The notes: a model not told the origin generated them from the sequence alone. A DNA stretch of 64,000 nt from JANNBN01 sp031430595 (GCA_031430595.1 JANPBU010000030.1:124001-188000), one strand, 5' to 3'. Counted from the stretch's first letter, positions 17,037-26,339 are shown. Program-made: numbers and translations.

Positions 17037-18974
17037 CTATTCCGAGACCACGGTTCCGCCGGGTCCGTCGATCCACGGCTTGCTCGGTGGCGCTACCGTC
17101 GTCGTGGGTTTTGGTGGTGGCGGTTGGGTCGTTGTGAGCGCGGGTTTCGGGGGGACCTTTGTCGATTCTGGGTCAATCGTTATGCTCGTCGTAGCGATGA
17201 TCGGCGGAGTTGTTTCTGACGGCGGAAACGTAACTGGCGGCAACGTTTGAGGAATGGTTTCCGACGACGCGATGGTGGTTGTCACCGTTGGTTGGGGAGG
17301 CTTGGTGACCGGTGGAACGGTGGTGGTTATTGCAATCGATGTTGCGACCGATGTTGCGGCCGATGGCGGAACGGTCGTTTGACCCGGTATTGGCGAGGTC
17401 GACGTTGTTTGTGACGTGGACGTTGCTGGTGCCCCCGAAACCGGGGGCTGGTCCTTCGAAGTTACCCCGACAGTCACGGAAGTAACCGGCCCGGGTTCGC
17501 CAGTTGATGGTATTTGCACTTCCGGGGCGACGGGCTGCTGAATTACAACCTGAGATGAGTTCACGACGGCGTTCGACGCGACCGGTGAAACTGTCGTGGC
17601 AACCGGGGTCGTGCTCCCTGAAGTCGTCGGTGTGACGGCGGCCGCTTCGTCGGTAGCTAAGGCACCGCTTTCAAATGACAGCGCCGCATCGCTTCTCGTT
17701 ACCTCGACTCGCGTTGACGACGCCGCTACGAACTGCCCTTCGAGAGGTGACTCGAAGGCAAGTTCCGTAGGTGCTGCCTCACTACTCGGAAGTATCCACT
17801 CGATCGGGGAAATGGCAGGGGCTATCATCCCGGCGGAAGTCATTGCGACCGCGACCGCCCCCGAACCGATCGCAGCCGGAAGGGCTGGTGCCCCAGCAAT
17901 AAGTGAGCCTATAAATGGAACGTTCGCCAGTGCTGAAAGCGGCCCTGCAGCAACATTGATTCGACGGATTGACACATTGAGCATTGCCCGAACAATCGCC
18001 GGATCAAATTGGGTTCCAGCGTTTTTGGTGAGTTCTTGACGAGCCTTTACCATTGGAAGAGGTTTCTTGTACGACCTCGCCCCGGTCATCACAGCAAATG
18101 CATCGGCAACCGAAACGATACGTGCACTTAGTGCAATATCTTCACCGGCGAGACCTCGTGGGTAGCCCTTTCCATCCCAACGTTCATGGTGTTGGCCAGC
18201 CGCGTGTACGGCGTCACCCAGCCAGTCGGCGAGCGGTGCGAGTATCCGTTCGCCTTCCCCAGGATGACCGGAAAGGATGATCCATTCTTCCGGCGTTGGT
18301 TTACCTGGCTTGTTCAAAATTTCCGCTGGAACAGTGAGTTTCCCCATGTCGTGAAGCAGTGCACCCCACCTCAACCGGTCGCGAAAGTCGGCGCTACAAC
18401 CGAGTTCTTCGGCAAGAACTTCAGAGAACGCTCGTACCCGTTCGGAATGTCCGCGGGTGCCACGATCATGACGATTCAGTTGGGCGACCATGGCGAGGGC
18501 GGTTTCGGCGGCCTCAGAAAGGTCAGATGGCAAACCCTTCTCGACAGCTTCGGCCGTTGTCCGACGAAGCTTCTCTACGTTGCCCGTTCGTAACGCCATC
18601 GAAAATCGAGACGGGGCTTCGTCGGGAAACACCAGGCTCATTTGCATGAGTGATCCGAGAGGAAGAATTCGCCGGATGAGGCGCTCGGTAACACGCAGCG
18701 TCACCTGAGACGTTGCGACCACCGCTGCCATCCAGGCAATCCACCAAACACCGTGTGGTCGGGGGAGTAGGCGTGCTGCTACGAGGCCGGCGAGCGAGGC
18801 AACGACGATCGGTGCACTGAGTACGATTCCGTTGGTAAGTGCCCCGAGTCGCGCCTTCGAGTGCCACCGCCCCGGCGGGGTGCTGGCATCTGTGAATACG
18901 CCCTGTGTCGGGCCAGTTGTTCGCGGGCCGGTTGCTTGGGGGCCAGTTGATTGGGGGGTCGAGCTATCTTCCAC
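17037..18974 (-). CDS. Membrane HD-GYP phosphohydrolase with long Thr/Ser/Pro tail
   Basis: Residues 30-75 hold two transmembrane segments. The HD-GYP core follows at about 170-330, with HDMGK and HHERWDGKGYPRGL, the hallmark of c-di-GMP phosphodiesterases of this type. A hydrophobic stretch (about 355-390) leads into some 250 residues of low-complexity Thr/Ser/Pro/Val sequence. With the segment count seen, the tail is probably extracytoplasmic. The N-terminus carries a TGP repeat (ATGPRTTGPTQG) ahead of the first helix. The start is GTG. It lies in the run from the two-component pair to cbiZ. Whether it hydrolyses c-di-GMP cannot be told, since no GGDEF protein is in the window. Confidence 0.8.
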   Translation of the reverse strand: MEDSSTPQSTGPQATGPRTTGPTQGVFTDASTPPGRWHSKARLGALTNGIVLSAPIVVASLAGLVAARLLPRPHGVWWIAWMAAVVATSQVTLRVTERLIRRILPLGSLMQMSLVFPDEAPSRFSMALRTGNVEKLRRTTAEAVEKGLPSDLSEAAETALAMVAQLNRHDRGTRGHSERVRAFSEVLAEELGCSADFRDRLRWGALLHDMGKLTVPAEILNKPGKPTPEEWIILSGHPGEGERILAPLADWLGDAVHAAGQHHERWDGKGYPRGLAGEDIALSARIVSVADAFAVMTGARSYKKPLPMVKARQELTKNAGTQFDPAIVRAMLNVSIRRINVAAGPLSALANVPFIGSLIAGAPALPAAIGSGAVAVAMTSAGMIAPAISPIEWILPSSEAAPTELAFESPLEGQFVAASSTRVEVTRSDAALSFESGALATDEAAAVTPTTSGSTTPVATTVSPVASNAVVNSSQVVIQQPVAPEVQIPSTGEPGPVTSVTVGVTSKDQPPVSGAPATSTSQTTSTSPIPGQTTVPPSAATSVATSIAITTTVPPVTKPPQPTVTTTIASSETIPQTLPPVTFPPSETTPPIIATTSITIDPESTKVPPKPALTTTQPPPPKPTTTVAPPSKPWIDGPGGTVVSE

Positions 18975-19032
18975 TAACGATGGTTATCGGAACGACAATT
19001 GACCACCTTGAGTGGTCGCCCAGGGTTTGTCG

Positions 19033-19326
19033 TTAGTCGTCATCCCCGTCGTGGTCGCCGTCTCGATGCTCATCGACGGTTGTCCCAGGAACGCTGCTGG
19101 CATTGTCGAGTGTGGTGCTGGCGAGTGTGGTGCTGGTGACTGTCGGTTTGGCGACTGTGGTTTTCGATGGCTCGATGAGCGCTGGCGCCAAGTCGGCGGG
19201 TCTGACCTGCCCAACAGGTGGCCGTTCAGCACCGCCGAGTACAAGCCATCCGCGGTTGAACGCAAACATCGTCATTGCAATGGTAAGTGCAGCTATGAGG
19301 GCGACTATCGCGCGTCGGGTTTTCAC
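19033..19326 (-). CDS. Small exported protein coupled to a histidine kinase
   Basis: Unrecognised 97-residue protein. A short basic start (KTRRA) is followed by a hydrophobic segment (IVALIAALTIAMTMFAF), then a Thr/Ser/Ala-rich stretch and an acidic end (HRDGDHDGDDD). It is either anchored by a single N-terminal helix or secreted. The GTG at 19326 overlaps the kinase TGA as GTGA, so it is translationally coupled to the sensor kinase and may act with it, for example as an accessory or ligand-binding subunit. The His/Asp-rich end could bind divalent metals; both ideas are inference. Confidence 0.65.
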   Translation of the reverse strand: MKTRRAIVALIAALTIAMTMFAFNRGWLVLGGAERPPVGQVRPADLAPALIEPSKTTVAKPTVTSTTLASTTLDNASSVPGTTVDEHRDGDHDGDDD

Positions 19327-20714
19327 GCAGCCACCCTTGGGTAGCAAACAACCGCATCGATTCCTTGTGGGACTACCGGGTCAAGGCGAATCGTTCCGTG
19401 GTCTTCAACAACAAGTTTTCGCGCAATTGCTAAGCCGAGCCCTGATCCGCCAAGTGCGGTCGGTTGCGGGTTAGCTCGCCAAAATCGGTCGAATGCGGCA
19501 AGGCGTTGGTCGGCGCTCATCCCTCGCCCCTGATCGACGATATGGATCTCGATCTGGCTGCTATCGCCACGCACCGTTATTGAAATCGTCGATTGCTCCG
19601 CGGCGGCATCGATGGCGTTTGACATCAAATTGTCGATCACGGTGGCTACTCGGTCAGGCGTGGCGGTTGCAAAAAGAGATGGACCAACGTCAACCGTAAG
19701 TCTGAGTGAGCGCTCGTCCATGAGTGGCTCCCAAAACTCAGCTCTTGCATTGACGGTTGACCCAATGTCGAGAACAGTTTTTCCGGGTGGCTGTCGGCGG
19801 GCCAAAACGAGTAGCCCGTCAACGTTGCGTGACAGCCGATTGACTTCGTCAAGTGCTTTCAGGCGACGTTCGTCGGCTGTGCGTTCGTCGGCATATTCCA
19901 TTGCCTCGAGCTGCAGACGTATGGCTGTGAGAGGCGACCTGAGTTCGTGAGACGCGTCGGCAACGAAGGCATGCTGGGTACTCATGAGGTCATCGAGCCG
20001 CTCGGCCATCGTGTTGAACTCGATGGCCAGGCTTTTGATGTCTTGGGGGCCGGCATCGGTGTTGGCCCGAACGCTGAGCTCACCGGCACCGAATCTCTGA
20101 GTGGTTGCTTGGAGTGCCGCGATTGGACGCGCAATTCGACTGGCCAGCAGCACAGCAAGGGCAGCAACAATCGCTGTTGCGAGGAGCCCCACCCCAAATA
20201 GTTGAGTTCGTTGCACTGCAATGCGTCGATTGACATCAGTAGTTGGAAAACTCACTCGCACGGCTCCGAGTAAGTTGCCAGCCGACGTGACCGGGGCTGC
20301 AACGAAGAGCGATGAATATCCAAGCGTTTCCGAACCCCTAGTGACTGACGCGAACTTTCCTTGAAGTGCGAGAACAAACTCTGGCCGGTTCGCCATGTAC
20401 TTCAGTTCGGTCAATTCACCTTCTGTTGAGCCAGAAGAATCGGCCCGGACAACCCCTTGGCGATCAACAATCACGACTCGAGCACCGGTTTGTTGTGAGT
20501 ACCGAGCAGCTACGGCCTGAATGGGTCGCGGGTCAATTTCAGCGTCGCTGAGTTCGTCTTCGACGGTTGCGCCAATCGTGACGGCATCGCGTAAAAGATC
20601 AAGTCGGAGGCTGTTTCGTTCATATCGTTCAACTGTTCGTAAGTACGGAAGCCCCAGCACTGCGGCAAGTACTACGACGAGCGTGATCGCTGCGAAAACC
20701 AGTCGGCGTGTCAT
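19323..20714 (-). CDS. Sensor histidine kinase with periplasmic sensing domain
   Basis: Complete kinase of 463 residues: TM1 (5-24), an extracytoplasmic domain (about 28-168, PAS/PhoQ-CitA-like alternation including VVIVDRQGVVRADS), TM2 (about 171-191), HAMP (192-245), HisKA with H256 in DASHELRSP, and a HATPase with boxes NLMSNAIDAA, DQGRGM and GGSGLGLAI. It overlaps its response regulator by 4 nt (ATGA) upstream and a small exported protein by 4 nt (GTGA) downstream. The VDRQGVVRADSSG stretch resembles double-PAS sensors of small ligands. The signal is unknown. Confidence 0.9.
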   Translation of the reverse strand: MTRRLVFAAITLVVVLAAVLGLPYLRTVERYERNSLRLDLLRDAVTIGATVEDELSDAEIDPRPIQAVAARYSQQTGARVVIVDRQGVVRADSSGSTEGELTELKYMANRPEFVLALQGKFASVTRGSETLGYSSLFVAAPVTSAGNLLGAVRVSFPTTDVNRRIAVQRTQLFGVGLLATAIVAALAVLLASRIARPIAALQATTQRFGAGELSVRANTDAGPQDIKSLAIEFNTMAERLDDLMSTQHAFVADASHELRSPLTAIRLQLEAMEYADERTADERRLKALDEVNRLSRNVDGLLVLARRQPPGKTVLDIGSTVNARAEFWEPLMDERSLRLTVDVGPSLFATATPDRVATVIDNLMSNAIDAAAEQSTISITVRGDSSQIEIHIVDQGRGMSADQRLAAFDRFWRANPQPTALGGSGLGLAIARKLVVEDHGTIRLDPVVPQGIDAVVCYPRVAA

Positions 20715-21502
20715 ATTGCGAACGGATCAATGAGGCGGTAGCCGACCGACCGCACGGTCTCGATCCAGCGAGGGTCGCCCAGCTTTTGTCGAAGTTGGGC
20801 GATATGCACGTCGAGCGTCTTGGTTGGACCATACCAATGCTCGTCCCATACCTGTTCTATGAGCGACATTCGAGAAACGACGGCGCCGGGGTCTACCGCT
20901 AGAACCTGGAGAACCCCATATTCTTTGGGGGTCAAATTGATTTCGACGCCATCGAGAAAGATTCGATGTGTGCGATGGTCGATACGAAGTAACCCAACCG
21001 ATTGCTCGTTGGGTGCCGCATCGTTGATCGGGTTCAGGGCCGTGTTGGGCGCCATGTTGGGAGCCATGTTGGGAGCCATGTTGGTCGTCTCGTCTACCGA
21101 AGGGATTCCTGCGAGATCGATGGTTGTCGAGGTTGGTGTCGGAAGCTCGAATCTTCGGTGCACGGCCCGCACCCGCGCTATTAGTTCTCGAATTCCGAAA
21201 GGCTTGACGATGTAGTCATCAGCCCCAAGCTCGAGGCCGACGACCCGATCAACTTCATGGTCACGGGCCGTCACCATGATCACGGGAATGTTCGAAAGTT
21301 TTCGTATCTCACGGCACGCATCGAGACCGTCGATGTCTGGCAGCCCCAGGTCAAGCAGCACGAGGTCGAGTTGCTGCGTTGCCACAGCCTCGACAGCAGC
21401 TAAACCGGTTGTCACATGGGTGACCTCGAACCCGTGATGAGCCAGCCCGGCTAACAACGGCTCAGCGATGGTCGGGTCGTCTTCAACTACAAGCAGCTTC
21501 AT
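20711..21502 (-). CDS. OmpR/PhoB-family response regulator with repetitive linker
   Basis: Receiver domain with acidic pair E7/D8, phosphoacceptor D51 (LLDLGLPD) and K100, followed by a winged-helix DNA-binding domain ending VRSVGYRLIDP. Between them is an unusually long linker (about 130-168) containing the tetrapeptide NMAP three to four times (12-bp tandem repeat, about 21040-21086). Such linkers normally have 5-20 residues, so the repeat may affect domain spacing. First gene of the seven-gene minus-strand run that ends with the APH-fold kinase. Confidence 0.88.
   Translation of the reverse strand: MKLLVVEDDPTIAEPLLAGLAHHGFEVTHVTTGLAAVEAVATQQLDLVLLDLGLPDIDGLDACREIRKLSNIPVIMVTARDHEVDRVVGLELGADDYIVKPFGIRELIARVRAVHRRFELPTPTSTTIDLAGIPSVDETTNMAPNMAPNMAPNTALNPINDAAPNEQSVGLLRIDHRTHRIFLDGVEINLTPKEYGVLQVLAVDPGAVVSRMSLIEQVWDEHWYGPTKTLDVHIAQLRQKLGDPRWIETVRSVGYRLIDPFAI
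21036..21086. repeat. 12-bp tandem repeat in the response-regulator linker
   Basis: The unit GGAGCCATGTTG repeats about four times with minor changes and encodes NMAP on the minus strand. It keeps the frame. Confidence 0.85.
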
Positions 21503-21658
21503 AGATCGACCGTCATGTTGTTGACGTTACGCAATGAATCATTCGGAGTGGGCTTTGCTTTGGTAAAGGTTTGGATCCCAGGAGGATTGTCGCAAACATG
21601 GCCATTTGCTTCCTTGATCTTGGGCTGAGCCGAAGGGAGACTTCGCCAGGATGATCCC

Positions 21659-22066
21659 ATGACAACAACCCAAACACACCAAGTCGCCCGTTCTGCTGCT
21701 GTCGTAAGCCTCGGTGGCGTGGCGCTCATTCATTTGCTTGAACTTCAAGGGAAATTAGAGGAGGTTCACTATCTCGGATTGGGTTACATCATGCTCATCG
21801 CTGCTTCGATCATGGCTGGCGCTCTTCTCGTCCACAGTCATTCGAAGTTTGGATGGTCGTTGGCCGGAGGGCTGTCATTGATGACGATCATCGGGTTTAC
21901 GTTGACTCGCACCGTAGGGCTTCCCAAATCGAAAGACGATATTGGCAACTGGCTCGAGCCGATGGGTCTCGCTTCACTGTTCGTCGAAGCGATTGTGGTT
22001 CTACTCGCCGTATATGCAATCTCTTCTGATGTCGGTAGTAGCTATCAGAAGGTGTCGGCCGTCTGA
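21659..22066 (+). CDS. Small four-helix membrane protein, unknown function
   Basis: 135 residues with four hydrophobic segments (about 11-29, 38-58, 64-82, 104-122). A glutamate/histidine-rich first loop (LLELQGKLEEVHYLG) is the only polar feature. I do not recognise a domain. It resembles small uncharacterised actinobacterial membrane proteins. Divergent from the two-component regulator (156 bp between starts). The last 22 bp overlap the end of the convergent uridine phosphorylase gene. Confidence 0.65.
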   Translation: MTTTQTHQVARSAAVVSLGGVALIHLLELQGKLEEVHYLGLGYIMLIAASIMAGALLVHSHSKFGWSLAGGLSLMTIIGFTLTRTVGLPKSKDDIGNWLEPMGLASLFVEAIVVLLAVYAISSDVGSSYQKVSAV

Positions 22067-22824
22067 ATGGCGATGCTCACGGCCGCGTCGACCGCTTGAT
22101 CTTTTAGGGCAAGGTCTGGGGTTTCGGACGCATTTCGTTGAGCGATGATTGCCAACACGCATGCTGTTCGAAGCCCATAGACGCCTCCCATTTTGAAGAG
22201 GGTTCCGGCCTCCATTTCGAAGTTCAAAATCCCTAGGTGTACATATTCTTCGATCATGCCCTCATGCCGACGAAGGAGGTGGGGGTTTGCTGATGAAGTG
22301 GTTCGCCCCTGCCCTTCAAAGAAGGTGTCGACGCTGGCGGTGATGCCAACGTGGTGTGACACGCCGAGGGACTTGGCGGTATTTGCGAGGGCAACCGTGA
22401 GGAATGGGTCAGCGGCTGCTGGATACTCGGTTGGGGCAATATCCTCGGCTGCACCGTGTCGACACAATGCGGCATAAGGAATGACCACGCTTCCGATGGC
22501 TACGTGAGGCTGAATCGAACCGCTGGTTCCCACTCGGATGATGGTTGTGATGCCAATCTGGGCCAGTTCATTGATGACGATTGATGCTGATGGGGCACCC
22601 ATACCGCTGGTTGCGCACACCACGGGCCGCCCGGTCGGCAAGGTGGCCGCCCAACTATTCAGCCCCCGACCGTCAGACAAAAGCTGGGCGTTCGCAAGTC
22701 GATCCTTGGCGATGTGAGTTGACCGGTGCGGGTCACCAGACAAAAGGGCGATGGTCGTATCTGCGGCGAGATCAGCACGCCCAAAACCAATATGGTACGG
22801 CCGGAGGCTGGAGTCACTACTCAT
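22045..22824 (-). CDS. udp: Uridine phosphorylase / nucleoside phosphorylase
   Basis: NP-I family enzyme that cleaves uridine (or related nucleosides) with phosphate to base plus ribose-1-phosphate in the cytoplasm. Family features are the phosphate-binding GDPHRS, SGMGAPS, the VGTSGSIQP loop and the sugar-binding NFEMEAGTLFKMGG near the C-terminus. 259 residues is standard. The ATG at 22824 is chosen over 22932 because a -10 hexamer sits 6 nt upstream and the longer version would read through the REP-like repeats. It serves pyrimidine salvage. Uridine specificity over purines is inferred from the motif set. Confidence 0.85.
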   Translation of the reverse strand: MSSDSSLRPYHIGFGRADLAADTTIALLSGDPHRSTHIAKDRLANAQLLSDGRGLNSWAATLPTGRPVVCATSGMGAPSASIVINELAQIGITTIIRVGTSGSIQPHVAIGSVVIPYAALCRHGAAEDIAPTEYPAAADPFLTVALANTAKSLGVSHHVGITASVDTFFEGQGRTTSSANPHLLRRHEGMIEEYVHLGILNFEMEAGTLFKMGGVYGLRTACVLAIIAQRNASETPDLALKDQAVDAAVSIAIQTADTF

Positions 22825-22830
22825 CTCGCA

Positions 22831-22836
22831 ACGGTA
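22831..22836 (-). promoter_or_regulatory. -10 element TACCGT of udp
   Basis: Six nt before ATG 22824, immediately next to the repeat cluster at 22840. Confidence 0.5.
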
Positions 22837-22839
22837 GCC

Positions 22840-23067
22840 CTTCTTGTTCGTTCGTTCCGTAATGATTGAGCTGCGTGCGAACCCTGATACCCGTTCATTC
22901 CGTAATGATCGGGGCTGCACCGAAATGTCCAATCATTACGGGACGATCGAAGAGGGTTAAACGGGTCAAACGAACTGATCGGCAATCGTTACGGACGAAT
23001 GAAGAGGGTGTTCCGGGGGTTGGCAAAAGGGGGTTGGCGATCGTTACGGAACGAACGAAGAGGGTGC
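22840..23067. repeat. REP-like repeat cluster 1: five copies, ++--- orientation
   Basis: Copies of a sequence close to TTCGTTCGTTCCGTAATGAT lie at 22840-22869 (+), 22889-22912 (+), 22929-22958 (-), 22981-23010 (-) and 23036-23067 (-). The two last copies share the variant CGTAACGAT. Opposed copies can pair into hairpins. They fill most of the 271-bp gap between udp and the TetR gene, which holds no ORF of note. The same family forms cluster 2 at 29541-29657. Confidence 0.9.
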
Positions 23068-23095
23068 AGAAACTGGGTTCACAGCCGGGGTGTCG

Positions 23096-23680
23096 TCAAC
23101 GAAGGAGAGATCTGATGTGCCTGGCCATTACAAGTGAACCGGTCACCACATCGATGTTTTGGCGTGCCCGAAGTTGATTCCACGAGGCCCAGCTCGTGGC
23201 CACATGCAGCGCCGACTCGACGATATGTCGGTCAACGGGTGAAAACAGATCAAGTTCAGCCTCGAACATTTTTGAGGTGTCACTTCCCAGTGATTGGTCG
23301 GCCACTGCCATCATCGCATCGGCCATTTGGCTGCGGGCTTGTACCGCAGCCGAAGCTTTCCGTATCGGCGTGGCCCGTTCGAAGAGAGCAACCCGAGCCG
23401 CCACGAAACGGTTGACGCGATCATCGAACGACCCCGTAGCTGCCGGAACGACGAGCAGCGCTGCGATGCGTTGTAAATGCAACTCGGCAGCGTGCCGGTG
23501 AAGCGAATTGAGATCGCGAAAGTGGACGAACACTGTTCTTCGACCAACCTTCGCCCGATCGGCGACTGCCTGCGCCGTTGGTTCAACATAACCCTCTTCA
23601 ACAAGGGAAAGCCAGGCATCAGCGATCAACGTTCGGGTGTTGCCAATTCGCTTGTCCTGACCTTCGATGTTGTCGCTCAT
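23096..23680 (-). CDS. TetR/AcrR-family transcriptional regulator
   Basis: 194 residues. The N-terminal helix-turn-helix (TLIADAWLSLVEEGYVEPTAQAVADRAKVGRRTVFVHF) is typical of TetR, with the recognition helix around VGRRTVFVHFRD. The C-terminal ligand domain (about 65-190) is helical and matches no subfamily that I recognise. Its start lies close to the end of glgP (23703) on the same strand, so glgP read-through could express it. The ligand and targets are unknown. The REP-like cluster lies just downstream. Confidence 0.85.
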   Translation of the reverse strand: MSDNIEGQDKRIGNTRTLIADAWLSLVEEGYVEPTAQAVADRAKVGRRTVFVHFRDLNSLHRHAAELHLQRIAALLVVPAATGSFDDRVNRFVAARVALFERATPIRKASAAVQARSQMADAMMAVADQSLGSDTSKMFEAELDLFSPVDRHIVESALHVATSWASWNQLRARQNIDVVTGSLVMARHIRSLLR

Positions 23681-23702
23681 GAAGACAAAACCGACGTAAC
23701 GG

Positions 23703-26300
23703 TCAAGCGACCGTTTGAACTCCGACCTCGGCCCATGTTCCTAAGCCAGCATGTTTTGGAATGACCCGTACCGTGAACCCGTACCTACCGGCGCCCGACG
23801 GTACGAATGAGGCCTGCCAACGACCTCCAACCTGCTTCATCGCTACGACTGCCACGTGTTCAAGTTCGTCGTTGAGGCCGACCATGCCGTGAAGCAGTTG
23901 CACATTAACATCATCGACCGAGAGGCTTCCCAGCGCGACATCTGCGACCGCAGTTTGGGTTTGGCCCACATCGCTCTGTTGCTCGGTGTTAGCCGCGCTG
24001 TTCCCGGTCGGAAGCGGTACCGCAACAAGGTCAACTGAACCAATCGAAACCTGGTTCCAAGCTGCTCGAACGGTTTGTTTCCAACCGTTTAGCTCTCCGG
24101 CCATCTTGTATGTTCCTGCCGACGACATGAGGTCGGCTCGAATGGCGGCCGGTTCGTAAAAGTCAGTCGTATAGTCCTTGACCATTCGACTAGCGCTTAC
24201 GTCGTGGCCAAGCGTGGCCAATGAAGTCTTCATTCGAAACACCCAACGGCGTGGCATCGAAGAGTCGGGTCGGTCGTAAAACAACGGAACTACTTCGCGT
24301 TCGATCATTTCGAAGAGCGCATTCGCTTCGATTTGGTCTCGGTGGACCGTGTCAGCAACCGATTCGGCCGACGGGATGGTCCAGCCGTTAGCGGGCTGGC
24401 CGTTTCCAGCCGGAATGTACATTTCGTCCCACCAACCGTCAGAGATTGACAGGTTGAGTGCCCCGTTAAGTGTTGCCTTTTCGCCGGAGGTTCCGCACGC
24501 TTCGAGTGGGCGAATTGGGTTGTTTAGCCAGACATCGCAACCCTGGTACATCATGCGAGCAACACCGATGTCGTAGTTTTCAATGAATGCCACCCGGTGA
24601 CGAATTTCGGGGTCAAGCGACGTCTGAATGATGGTTCGCATGATTTCCTTACCAGGCGAATCGGCCGGATGGGCCTTCCCGGCAAACACAAACTGAACCG
24701 GTCGTTCAGGGTCAAGCAGAAGGCGCTTGAGACGATCACGATCGGACAGCAAAAGGTTTGCGCGCTTATATGTTGCAAAGCGACGAGCAAAACCAATGGT
24801 CAGAACATTCGGATCGAGTGCACGGTCACACCACACCACGTCGGCATCGTGTTGACCGCGAGCTTCCATTCCTTTACGTAGTCGTTCACGAGTGAACGAA
24901 ACGAAGCGTGCCCGGTTGTCTTCTTTGACTTTCCATAGGGTTGAGTCTGGGCAGTCGTGGATACGAGCCCAGCGCTCTTTGCTGGCTTCGGGCCACTCGG
25001 GAAGTACGTAGCGTTCAAAGAGTTCACCGAGCGTCAATGAGGTCCAGGTTCGAGCGTGAACTCCGTTGGTAACCGATTTGATTGGTACTTCGTCAACTGG
25101 CACGCCAGGCCACAGGTTCGAGAACATTTCGCGGCTGACGTCACCGTGCAACTTCGAAACGCCGTTTGCTTGCCCGGCAAGTCGGAGGCCCATGACAGCC
25201 ATATTGAATGGAGCATCGGCCCCGTCGCCTGGTTCGTGGCCGAGGTCCATGAAACGATCGAAACTGATGCCAACGTCTTCGGCCCAGCTTCCGAAGTACT
25301 TCTCCATGAGCGGACGCGGGAAGCGGTCGATTCCGGCCGGAACGGGGGTGTGAGTCGTGAACAGCGTTCCGGCGCGGCTGGCCTCGATAGCTTCGTCAAA
25401 CGACAGTCCGTTGTTCTTCATGAACTGACGGATGCGTTCCAAGCCAAGGAAACCGGCGTGGCCTTCATTGGTATGGAACACCTGAAGAGGAACCCCGACA
25501 GCCTGCAGTGCTCGAACGCCGCCGATGCCAAGAATCATTTCCTGGCGAATGCGATGCTCTTCCCCGCCGCCGTACAGACGGTCAGTAATGGCGCGGCCTT
25601 CTACGCCGTTGTCCTCGATATCAGTATCGAGCATGTACAGCGCGATTCGCCCAACCATGGCCTTCCAAATGCGGGCCACAACACGTTCGCCGCCAACCAT
25701 GACCTCGATGGTGGCTTGAGGCGACCCGATTGGCTCGCCGGCCCTCACCGCAGGCGAGATAGCCATGAGATGAGGGTCCAGCACCGGGTAATGCTCGATT
25801 TGTAAGCCCTCAGCATTGAATGCCTGCCGAAAGTAACCCTGGCGGTAGAACAGACCAACGCCGGTAAGGGGGGTGTTTAGCCCGCTCGCGGCCTTCAAAT
25901 GGTCGCCAGCGAGGATACCGAGACCACCCGAGTACTGGGGAAGCGCCTCGGAGATGCCAAATTCTGGAGAGAAGTAAGCGACGCTCGTCAGCGGGCTTTC
26001 ACCTTTGAGCTGCTGCCAACCCGGCGAATCAAGGTAACGGGTGAGGTCGTCGTGGGTTTCGTCGAGGAACGCCATGAAGTTCGGGTCGGCCAGCAACTCG
26101 GTCAGTCGAGCAGCCGGAACCGCAGCAAGCACAGCAACCGGATCGTGCCCGGTGGCGTCCCAAAGTTCGGGGTCAACCCAGCGGAACAGCCGTCGGACCC
26201 GGTCATCCCAGGCCCATCTGAGGTTCGTAGCAATCGTCTGGAGTCGGCTGAGCGATTCCGGAAGTTGCGTGCGGACGGTAAATGAGCGGTGCGCCTTCAC
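23703..26300 (-). CDS. glgP: Alpha-glucan (glycogen) phosphorylase, DUF3417 type
   Basis: GT35 phosphorylase releasing glucose-1-phosphate from alpha-1,4-glucans. The N-terminal region (about 10-120; TIATNLRWAWDDRVRRLFRWVDPELW) is the DUF3417 domain of the short bacterial/archaeal branch. The PLP-binding lysine lies in CGTSGEKATLNGALNLS and the neighbouring SISDGWWDE is the usual motif. 865 residues is typical of this branch, which lacks the long regulatory N-terminus of the E. coli MalP type. The start is GTG at 26300, 6 nt after a -10 hexamer. Divergent from glgB with a LacI-like palindrome between them, so synthesis and breakdown of storage glucan may share control. Confidence 0.93.
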   Translation of the reverse strand: MKAHRSFTVRTQLPESLSRLQTIATNLRWAWDDRVRRLFRWVDPELWDATGHDPVAVLAAVPAARLTELLADPNFMAFLDETHDDLTRYLDSPGWQQLKGESPLTSVAYFSPEFGISEALPQYSGGLGILAGDHLKAASGLNTPLTGVGLFYRQGYFRQAFNAEGLQIEHYPVLDPHLMAISPAVRAGEPIGSPQATIEVMVGGERVVARIWKAMVGRIALYMLDTDIEDNGVEGRAITDRLYGGGEEHRIRQEMILGIGGVRALQAVGVPLQVFHTNEGHAGFLGLERIRQFMKNNGLSFDEAIEASRAGTLFTTHTPVPAGIDRFPRPLMEKYFGSWAEDVGISFDRFMDLGHEPGDGADAPFNMAVMGLRLAGQANGVSKLHGDVSREMFSNLWPGVPVDEVPIKSVTNGVHARTWTSLTLGELFERYVLPEWPEASKERWARIHDCPDSTLWKVKEDNRARFVSFTRERLRKGMEARGQHDADVVWCDRALDPNVLTIGFARRFATYKRANLLLSDRDRLKRLLLDPERPVQFVFAGKAHPADSPGKEIMRTIIQTSLDPEIRHRVAFIENYDIGVARMMYQGCDVWLNNPIRPLEACGTSGEKATLNGALNLSISDGWWDEMYIPAGNGQPANGWTIPSAESVADTVHRDQIEANALFEMIEREVVPLFYDRPDSSMPRRWVFRMKTSLATLGHDVSASRMVKDYTTDFYEPAAIRADLMSSAGTYKMAGELNGWKQTVRAAWNQVSIGSVDLVAVPLPTGNSAANTEQQSDVGQTQTAVADVALGSLSVDDVNVQLLHGMVGLNDELEHVAVVAMKQVGGRWQASFVPSGAGRYGFTVRVIPKHAGLGTWAEVGVQTVA

Positions 26301-26306
26301 TCCGAT

Positions 26307-26312
26307 AGGTTA
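26307..26312 (-). promoter_or_regulatory. -10 element TAACCT of glgP
   Basis: Six nt before GTG 26300. Confidence 0.5.
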
Positions 26313-26323
26313 CCGAATTGAAA

Positions 26324-26339
26324 TGTAAGCGCTGTCACA
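26324..26339. promoter_or_regulatory. LacI-family-like operator between glgP and glgB
   Basis: TGTAAGCGCTGTCACA is an imperfect palindrome centred on AGCGCT, close to the general LacI/GalR operator form TGnAAnCGnTTnCA. It begins 11 bp upstream of the glgP -10 element, where a repressor would block that promoter. No LacI-family gene is in the window. Confidence 0.45.

Noticed and set aside
22840..23067. CRISPR array for the repeats between udp and the TetR gene
   Set aside because: Copies are in mixed orientation, spacing is irregular, repeats are imperfect and no cas gene is present.
25056..25805. Plus-strand ORF of 249 codons across glgP
   Set aside because: Antisense to conserved phosphorylase sequence; no motif of its own.
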